This document shows positions 15,797 to 21,676 of a stretch of DNA of 21,676 nt, piece after piece. The position numbers were made by a program, and so were the translations under genes. Every line of letters starts with the position of its first letter. The first letter of the stretch is position 1. The notes beneath the pieces were generated by a model. It had not been told where the DNA came from. It did no database searches and worked only from the letters and a program-made list of their open reading frames with translations. Origin of the DNA: CAZTAR01 sp043813895 (lineage in GTDB: Bacteria; Planctomycetota; Phycisphaerae; UBA1845; UTPLA1); contig JBDRKQ010000246.1 of the NCBI GenBank assembly GCA_043813895.1, positions 1 through 21,676 of the forward strand, in the 5' to 3' direction.

Positions 15797-18025
15797 CTAC
15801 CCACCTCGGCTAATCATAATGATCCCACAGTTGGTATCCCGCGCCACCCGGAGGGCCAGTTCGCCAAAGACCTTTCGCCGCTGGCCGATCCGCCGCAGCC
15901 CGAGTACCACCAGATCGGCCTCCGCAGCGTGTCGCGCCACCGCGCCGGCCACATCGTCCTCGGCGACTACGATCGTTCTGGCGTCTCCCGCCACCTCGTC
16001 CTTGGCCACCCGGCGCATCTCGGCTGCCGCGCGATCGCGATCGCGGGGGGGCGCCGTCGACGGCATCACGCGCAACAGCGTGGTCTCGCGGGCGCCCAGG
16101 CGGTGGATGCTGGCCAGCAGGCGAGCCCGCAGCTCGTCGTGGCCGCCGCGACCGCCCAGTGGGACGAGCACCCGGCGTACCTCGCGGAGCAGCCAACCAC
16201 GCGGCGCCCGCAGGACGGCCACGTCGCACGCGACCTGCCCCATTAACGCTTCTAGCCGGCTCTCGAGCCCGGGTTCTGTCAGGCTGCTCAATCCCAGCAG
16301 CAGGCTCTCACACCGATGGACTCGAACGACCCGGACGATCTCGCTCCACGGGTCAACGGCGATCGTGGTCAGGGCCTCCGGTGCCAAGCCCCGCGCAAAC
16401 GACGCCGTCAGCGCTCCCCGAATGACCGCCTGGGAAGCCTCCAGCGTGGGAGGAGTCTCCTCGGACTGCCAGTCCGCCGGCGGGGCTACGATCGAGAGGA
16501 GTATCACCCGCCCAATCTTGGGGGTGGCCAAGGCTGTCGCCAGCCCCACCATAGCAACCGCGTTGTCGGGGTTCGCAATCGGGACCAGGACCAGTGGGTT
16601 GCGTCCCCGCAAGCGCACCAGTTCGGCGTCGAGCGCCTGAGAATACGCGTCCATCGTCCGCGCCCGGCGCGCGAACAACGCGGCATAGAGTACGCCGCCC
16701 AGGGCCAGCCAGACGCACACGATCATCCCGGCGCTGGGGACGTTTACCCCCTGAAACACGGCGAGTGCCGCGCACGCGATTGCCCCGGAGACCGGAACGA
16801 GTGGAAACCACGGCGTGCGGAAGTACGGCTGGGCGACGCCGCCCCGCCGGCGTGCCATGACCGTGATTCGGTGAGCCAGCGCAAACGTGACCAGGAATAC
16901 GAGACTCGACGCGGCGCCAATCGCGGCCACATCCGGGACCAGGACCAATACAAGTATGACGATCGCCGCGGTCGTCAGAACGGCTGCGGTTGGGGTGCCG
17001 CGCCGAACATGGAGCACCTCCAGCCAGTGCGGCAGTGTGCGATCGCGCGCCATGGCGCGTGCGATCCGCGAGGCCGCCAACAGGTTGGCCTGCAGTGCGG
17101 AGAGCATCGAGAGAACAGCCGCCGCCACCACCAGCCAGTAGCCAAACGTCCCCATGTAGCGGCGGGCCGCGATCGCGACGATCGCCTCAGGCTGCTCCGT
17201 GCTGGCCTGTGTTATGGACTCGCTTGGAGCAACTCCGACCGTCGCGATGACGAAGAGCAGCGGCAGGTAGATCGCCAGGGCGGACCCGAGCGATAGGAAC
17301 ATGGCCCGCGGAATCGTCCGCCTTGGGTCGCGGATCTCTCCGGCCACCGCCGCAATCAGATCGAATCCTTGGAGCGCGATGAACGTGTACCCCATCGCGC
17401 GGAACAAGCCCATCACGCCGCCGGCGAAAAACGGGCTCAGGTGCTCCCGGATGCTCTCGGCTGGCTTGCCGACCAGCGCCCATAGCCCGGCCGCGATCAG
17501 AATGGAGAATACGAGCACCTTGCCAATGTTCGGCCAATGCCCTCCGCCGGCCGCTCGACGGGTCAAGCCGATCGTGTAGGCCAACGTCGCCGCTGTGGCT
17601 AGGCTGACGACTGCCGCGCGCCCGGTCAGCCAACCGGGCGTTTCGCCGGAGAAGGAACGGCACATCTCGTCGAGGGCGATCACGGCGAATGCCCCGAACC
17701 CAAACGCATAGAGGACGGCCGCCACGATGGAAGCGAACCAGACCACCCACCCGACGCTGAATGCCGCTTCGACGGTCAGGACCTTCTTGGCAAACGCATA
17801 CGTCCCGCCCGACTCGGGGAACTGTGTGGCAAGCTCCGCGAAACTAAGCGCGGTGAGCACGGCGATCAAACCGTTGAGCGCGAACGCGACGATTGCGCTC
17901 GGGCCGGTCGCGGCGAATGCCACGCCTGCCAGTGCCAGGATTCCTCCTCCGACAATCGCCCCGACACCGACGCCGGTAGCACCAAACAGTCCCAGTGAGC
18001 GTTGGATGTCGGGTCGATCAGCCAT
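15797..18025 (-). CDS. APC-family amino-acid permease fused to two USP-like domains
   Basis: A 742-residue membrane protein. Residues about 8-455 are an APC-superfamily transporter with about 12 hydrophobic segments. The first-helix signature is GVGVGAIVGGGILALAG (18-34), with FAELATQFPESGGTYAFAKK (62-81) and GFDLIAAVAGEIRDPRRTIP (220-239); these are typical of cationic or general amino-acid permeases. The cytoplasmic C-terminus holds two universal-stress-protein-like folds, about 475-607 and 616-740. The second ends with ADLVVLGL and CGIIMISRGG, the usual USP end. Such APC-USP fusions are known; USP domains may bind nucleotides and gate transport. The start at 18025 has only a weak GAGAGA upstream. 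It lies 249 nt upstream of the aminomutase operon on the same strand and might supply lysine or another amino acid to it (inference). Confidence 0.9.
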   Translation of the reverse strand: MADRPDIQRSLGLFGATGVGVGAIVGGGILALAGVAFAATGPSAIVAFALNGLIAVLTALSFAELATQFPESGGTYAFAKKVLTVEAAFSVGWVVWFASIVAAVLYAFGFGAFAVIALDEMCRSFSGETPGWLTGRAAVVSLATAATLAYTIGLTRRAAGGGHWPNIGKVLVFSILIAAGLWALVGKPAESIREHLSPFFAGGVMGLFRAMGYTFIALQGFDLIAAVAGEIRDPRRTIPRAMFLSLGSALAIYLPLLFVIATVGVAPSESITQASTEQPEAIVAIAARRYMGTFGYWLVVAAAVLSMLSALQANLLAASRIARAMARDRTLPHWLEVLHVRRGTPTAAVLTTAAIVILVLVLVPDVAAIGAASSLVFLVTFALAHRITVMARRRGGVAQPYFRTPWFPLVPVSGAIACAALAVFQGVNVPSAGMIVCVWLALGGVLYAALFARRARTMDAYSQALDAELVRLRGRNPLVLVPIANPDNAVAMVGLATALATPKIGRVILLSIVAPPADWQSEETPPTLEASQAVIRGALTASFARGLAPEALTTIAVDPWSEIVRVVRVHRCESLLLGLSSLTEPGLESRLEALMGQVACDVAVLRAPRGWLLREVRRVLVPLGGRGGHDELRARLLASIHRLGARETTLLRVMPSTAPPRDRDRAAAEMRRVAKDEVAGDARTIVVAEDDVAGAVARHAAEADLVVLGLRRIGQRRKVFGELALRVARDTNCGIIMISRGG

Positions 18026-18101
18026 CGCGTCTCTCTCGTCGCCCGTGCTCCGCTCGCAAATGTAGCCTCTCGCGCTTCATCCGAACAGGCGGCGCACAGC
18101 G

Positions 18102-19448
18102 TCAACCGCGGCTTTTCAGAAGCAACGCTCCAAGGGCCAGGAAGATGCCGAAGCCGGCCACGTCGGTGATGGTCGTCAGGATTATGCTGGCCGACTGGGC
18201 CGGATCGAAGCCCAGGCGCTGCATTAGCAACGGCACTAACGCGCCGCAGATGGTCGCCATCAGCATGCAGGCCACCATGGCTGAGCCGAGTACCGCCGCC
18301 AGCCATGGATCGCCGCGCCAGATCAGGCACACGAGGGCACATGCCAGGCCGATCAGCACGCCCGTTCCGATCCCGATTCCGATTTCACGCGCGAGGATCC
18401 GCCTGAGGCGCAGACCACGCGTCTCGCCCGTGGCGATTCCGCGGATCATCACCGCCATGGATTGCAGACCGGTGTTGCCGGCCTGGCCCGCCACGATCGG
18501 CAGCAGGACGGCCAGAGCGGTCAGTTGATGCAGCGTTGATTCGAACAAGCCTACCACCGATGACGCCAGAAACGCTGTGCCGAGATTAACCAATAACCAC
18601 GGGACTCTCCGCCGCAGCACGAATGACACCGGCGACGCGACGTGCTCGTCGGCACCGGCACCGACCATGCGATGCATGTCCTCGGTGGCTTCATCCTGGA
18701 TAACATCCACCACATCGTCGACCGTCACGATGCCAAGCAGCCGATGTCCGGCATCCACAACGGGTAGCGCCAGATAGCCGTATTTCGCGAATAGCGCCGC
18801 CACTTCTTCGCGGTCCATGTCGGCGGGTACGCTGACGAGATTGGAGATCATGATGTCGCGTATGCTCTGCGTGCTTCGCCCAACCAATAGGTCGCGCAAA
18901 GAAAGGACGCCCACCAGACGATTGTCTCGGTCTACGACGTACGTGTAATAGAGCTGCTCCGATTCGTCCGCAATGCGACGCAACGCGTTGACAGCTTCGG
19001 AAACCGTCAGGTCCTCGGTGAGCGCCGTAACCTCGGGCGACATGATTCCGCCAGCACTGTCCGACGGGTATGCCATCAGTTTCTCGAGCTGGGCTCGGTC
19101 TTTCGCGTCCAGGCCGGCCAGGATTTCCTCCCGGCGCTCTTCTGGCAGTTCGGCGAGCAGGTCCGCCGCATCATCCGGAGCCATTTCCTGAATGGCGCTG
19201 GCCGCAGATCCCGGGGCCAGCTCCGCCACGTATTGCTCCGCATCCTCTTCGCGCATTTGCTCCAGCGCGTCCGCAGCGGCCTCGGCCGGGAGTGCCGCCA
19301 GCACCTGCGCACCCTCGGCCGCCGTCATACCCTCGATTGCCTCAGCGACGTCGGCAGGATGCTCGCGCGCCAAGGCCTGGAGATCGGTATCAACGATGGG
19401 CCGATCATCCGTATGCGAGTCGCCTTGTTTGTTCCCGGTTGACGTCAT
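18102..19448 (-). CDS. mgtE: Magnesium transporter MgtE
   Basis: A 448-residue Mg2+ channel of the inner membrane, normal family length. Residues about 18-130 are the acidic MgtE_N superhelical domain (ADLLAELPEERREEILAGLD). Two CBS domains lie at about 136-195 and 199-258 (YVVDRDNRLVGVLSLRDLL and VVDAGHRLLGIVTVDDVVDV), expected to sense cytosolic Mg2+. The C-terminal pore (about 282-446) has about five helices with GQAGNTGLQSMAVMIRG (321-337) and TTITDVAGFGIFLALG, including the conserved pore Asp429. The ATG at 19448 was chosen over a longer frame to 19577 because AAGGAG precedes it and MgtE proteins start here. No Mg2+ (M-box) riboswitch was recognised upstream. It lies 76 nt upstream of the permease gene, so the two could be co-transcribed. 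Confidence 0.96.
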   Translation of the reverse strand: MTSTGNKQGDSHTDDRPIVDTDLQALAREHPADVAEAIEGMTAAEGAQVLAALPAEAAADALEQMREEDAEQYVAELAPGSAASAIQEMAPDDAADLLAELPEERREEILAGLDAKDRAQLEKLMAYPSDSAGGIMSPEVTALTEDLTVSEAVNALRRIADESEQLYYTYVVDRDNRLVGVLSLRDLLVGRSTQSIRDIMISNLVSVPADMDREEVAALFAKYGYLALPVVDAGHRLLGIVTVDDVVDVIQDEATEDMHRMVGAGADEHVASPVSFVLRRRVPWLLVNLGTAFLASSVVGLFESTLHQLTALAVLLPIVAGQAGNTGLQSMAVMIRGIATGETRGLRLRRILAREIGIGIGTGVLIGLACALVCLIWRGDPWLAAVLGSAMVACMLMATICGALVPLLMQRLGFDPAQSASIILTTITDVAGFGIFLALGALLLKSRG

Positions 19449-20036
19449 CTGCAACTCCTTCTGGCCGACAAGTCGCGCCCCGGTCCAAGTGTACAACAAA
19501 GCCGTGCACGCGTGATTACGGGCCGACGACCGGGGCTGGTGACGCGGGAGCGGAACGCCAAAGCGCGACGCAGCCACCGCAAGCGAACGGTGAAACGATT
19601 ACAGGCTATTGGCCTCAAACTGAGCGACTTGACCCGATGCCGGCGGCCCAAGAAGTAGCGTTGTAGTACTAGCAGCCCTTGGCAGTAGCTACTGTGGAGC
19701 CCACGCGACGCTGGTGCCACAGGCAACTGGCGTCACCATGTTGCCTTGGGCCGCTTGGATCTGTCCCGGCGCCTCCGGTGGCGTCGGCGCCCCGCGGCCG
19801 ACGCAGGCCGGTGAGAGGCCTTCGTTCATCGTCGTCGCCTGCGGGGGGGGGGGCGACGGTACAGAACACAGGTTACCAGACAGAGCCTGGAACAGATTCG
19901 ACTCCCGTGTAGCCGCCGGCACGGAGCGATGGTAGCATACGCGGTTTGATACGTGCCAAGCTGCCCATAGGTCAGGCTACTCACCGACCGGAATGGAGCA
20001 CGGTAGCGTAGAGTGAGAAGGGATAACTCTCAACGA
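19449..20036. other. Divergent spacer between mgtE and the radical SAM gene
   Basis: 588 nt without a convincing gene. Short open frames on both strands lack family motifs and ribosome-binding sites. It must contain the promoters of two divergent genes, but no clear -35/-10 pair was identified. A T-loop-like ATTCGACTCC near 19895 has no matching stem, so no tRNA is called. The notable element is the G tract at 19843-19853. Confidence 0.5.
19833..19858. repeat. Eleven-G homopolymer within a potential hairpin
   Basis: Eleven consecutive G residues (19843-19853) lie inside an inverted repeat. CGTCGCC (19833-19839) can pair with GGCGACG (19852-19858), leaving TGC plus nine of the G residues in the loop. 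Such a tract is prone to slippage in cells and to sequencing length error. It lies in the spacer between divergent genes, about 180 nt from the radical SAM start. Confidence 0.7.
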
Positions 20037-21676
20037 ATGACGATATTCACAACCACCGACACACCGGCGCTCATCGAGGAGGCCATTGCCGCAAGGGGCG
20101 ACACACCGCCGAATCAGGATTCCGGGAAGTCGGGAGCGGGAGACGATTCTCGCACCCGTGTAGCATCCCCGGTGCATCCCACGCACCCCATGGGATCACG
20201 GGCCCGCGTGCTGCTGACGAGCGTGTTCGGTCCCTATGCCCAGGACGATGAATACGGCAGCCGCAAGATCAACCCCATGGAGTTGTATCACAACCAGGTG
20301 ACCCGGGTGCAGGGGCCGTTTTCGTTGCGGATGTTTCACCGCTCCTGGGGGCTGATGCTGATCCAAGCCAACGTTGACGCCCCGTGTACTCTCCTGGATT
20401 TCCCCGATTTGGACCGCTTCATCCGCGAAATCACGACCAATCAATACAACATCGTCGGGATCAGTTCGATCATCCCGAATGTGGGCAAGGTGCGCAAGAT
20501 GTGCGAGCTTATCCGCGAGCACCTGCCCGAGGCCGCCATCGTCGTCGGCGGGCACGTCGCAAACATGCCGGACCTGCACGAATGGATCGACGCCGACCAC
20601 ATTGTCCAGGGTGAGGGGATTCGCTGGATGCGACGCTTCCTCGGCGAAGATGAGAATCGAGCAATCAAACACCCTCGGATCCTATCCGGCATGGGGGCGA
20701 GAACGATGGGACTCTCGCTCAGGGAGAAGCCTGGCAACGTCGCCGCGACCTTGATCCCTTCCGTGGGATGCCCGATGGGGTGCAACTTCTGTTCGACCTC
20801 GGCGATGTTCGGCGGCAAGGGCCACTGCGTCCACTTCTATGAGGCGGGCGATCAGTTATTCGACGTCATGTGCGAACTGGAGAGGGACATGGGCGTCCGC
20901 TCCTTCTTCGTCATGGACGAGAACTTCCTGATGCACCGAAAACGGGCGTTGCGGCTGCTCGAGTTGATGATCGAGCACGACAAGGCTTGGTCGCTATACG
21001 TCTTCAGCTCGGCAAGGGTGCTGACCTCGTACACGATGGAGCAGTTGGTTGGCCTGGGAATCTCCTGGGTCTGGATGGGCCTGGAGGGCAAGGACTCCAA
21101 GTACGGCAAGCTCAAGGGCATCGACACCCGCGAATTGGTGCGAACGCTCCAGTCGCACGGCATCCGCGTGCTGGGCTCGACGATCATCGGGCTGGAAGAG
21201 CATACGCCGGAGAACATCGACGCGGCCATCGATTACGCGGTCAGCCACGACACGGAGTTCCACCAGTTCATGCTCTACACGCCGATCCCCGGCACGCCGC
21301 TGTACGAGGAGCACAGGGCCGCGGGCTCACTGCTGGATGTTGACCAATGCCCCTACCCCGACACGCACGGGCAGCTCAAGTTCAATTACCGACACGCCCA
21401 CATCAAAGAGGGCCAGGAAACCGAGTTCATCCTCAGAGCGTTTCGCCGCGATTTTGAGGTGAACGGTCCGAGCGTCCTTCGAGTCTTCCGCACATTGCTG
21501 GCGGGGTGGCGGCGATACAAGAATGCTCCTGACCAACGGGTCCGGGCTCGTTTTGCCTGGGAAGCACGGGGCTTGGCGGTCGTCCATGCCGGCGCGCTTT
21601 GGGCGGCGCGCCGATGGTTCCGTAGCGATCCCCTGCAGTCGGCGAAGATCTCCAGCATGATGAAAGACCTCTTCCG
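20037..21676 (+). CDS. B12-binding-type radical SAM enzyme, 3' end cut by window
   Basis: Open to the window edge (546 complete codons, no stop). Residues about 55-190 look like a cobalamin-binding (Rossmann-like) domain: NIVGISSIIPNVGKVRKMCE, then AIVVGGHVANMP and VQGEG. The classical DxHxxG base-on histidine motif is not seen. The radical SAM core begins at Cys245-x3-Cys249-x2-Cys252 (GCPMGCNFC). FVMDENFL, GLEGK, GSTIIGLEEHTPENI and FHQFMLYTPIPGTPLYEE follow in the order usual for B12-binding radical SAM proteins (BchE/HpnP-like organisation). The ATG at 20037 has AAGGG 14 nt upstream, farther than normal. An ATG at 20190 is an alternative that would drop a low-complexity 51-residue N-terminus. 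It is the only plus-strand gene and diverges from mgtE. Substrate and reaction (often methylation or ring chemistry) cannot be assigned. Confidence 0.9.
   Translation, partial: MTIFTTTDTPALIEEAIAARGDTPPNQDSGKSGAGDDSRTRVASPVHPTHPMGSRARVLLTSVFGPYAQDDEYGSRKINPMELYHNQVTRVQGPFSLRMFHRSWGLMLIQANVDAPCTLLDFPDLDRFIREITTNQYNIVGISSIIPNVGKVRKMCELIREHLPEAAIVVGGHVANMPDLHEWIDADHIVQGEGIRWMRRFLGEDENRAIKHPRILSGMGARTMGLSLREKPGNVAATLIPSVGCPMGCNFCSTSAMFGGKGHCVHFYEAGDQLFDVMCELERDMGVRSFFVMDENFLMHRKRALRLLELMIEHDKAWSLYVFSSARVLTSYTMEQLVGLGISWVWMGLEGKDSKYGKLKGIDTRELVRTLQSHGIRVLGSTIIGLEEHTPENIDAAIDYAVSHDTEFHQFMLYTPIPGTPLYEEHRAAGSLLDVDQCPYPDTHGQLKFNYRHAHIKEGQETEFILRAFRRDFEVNGPSVLRVFRTLLAGWRRYKNAPDQRVRARFAWEARGLAVVHAGALWAARRWFRSDPLQSAKISSMMKDLF

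Noticed and set aside
15800..15835. Similarity of TAATCATAATGATCCCACAG to GATCATGATGATCCCGCAG at 9307-9325
   Set aside because: The first lies inside the coding end of the permease (a conserved USP strand) and the second is intergenic. The match is short and likely chance.
18102..19577. Longer 491-residue version of MgtE
   Set aside because: The added 43 residues do not resemble MgtE, and the ATG at 19448 has AAGGAG and gives the usual family length.
19880..19920. tRNA or tmRNA end, suggested by ATTCGACTCC
   Set aside because: The flanking bases do not form the 5-bp T stem, and no acceptor, D or anticodon arms were found.
19689..19922. A 77-codon minus-strand frame crossing the G tract
   Set aside because: No ribosome-binding site or recognisable domain, and its frame depends on the exact length of the G homopolymer.

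Overview
This window looks like a piece of a GC-rich planctomycete chromosome, perhaps Phycisphaerae-like. That is inferred from style, with no marker gene present. The clues are giant secreted proteins with paired dockerin-like Asp/Asn calcium loops, T5SS/PEP-CTERM-type beta-helix repeats, a cysteine motif common in such proteins, and HYR (hyalin) repeats. Nine of the ten genes lie on the minus strand. The last, on the plus strand, is cut by the window end.

Region by region: (1) 1-9351 is a surface or secreted-protein region. A 1938-residue exported multidomain protein (449-6265) lies downstream of a 741-residue HYR-repeat protein with a C-terminal membrane anchor (6561-8786). Two copies of a 51-bp direct repeat (91-141 and 9244-9294) bracket the pair. 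Three consecutive perfect 3-nt-loop hairpins (9098-9171) sit beside the second copy. (2) 9352-15547 is a compact six-gene operon with overlapping or near-touching genes. In transcription order it encodes a lysine 2,3-aminomutase-like radical SAM enzyme, a YkgJ-type Cys-cluster protein, two different D-Ala-D-Ala-ligase-like ATP-grasp ligases, a fusion of a GNAT acetyltransferase with an acetylpolyamine-amidohydrolase/HDAC-type deacetylase, and a free GNAT acetyltransferase. A sigma70-like promoter and a nested stem-loop leader precede it. (3) 15797-19448 holds an APC-family amino-acid permease with two C-terminal USP-like domains, and an MgtE magnesium channel. (4) 19449-20036 is a divergent spacer with an 11-G homopolymer inside a potential hairpin. 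(5) From 20037 to the window end runs a B12-binding-type radical SAM enzyme.

The main discovery candidate is the six-gene operon. The aminomutase keeps the residues that bind lysine, so it probably supplies beta-lysine or a close relative. Two ATP-grasp enzymes could join amino acids through amide bonds. The acetyltransferases and the deacetylase could add and remove an amino-protecting acetyl group. Together this suggests a small-molecule or peptide-tag pathway built on (beta-)lysine with acetyl protection and deprotection. The domain assignments are solid; the pathway is inference.
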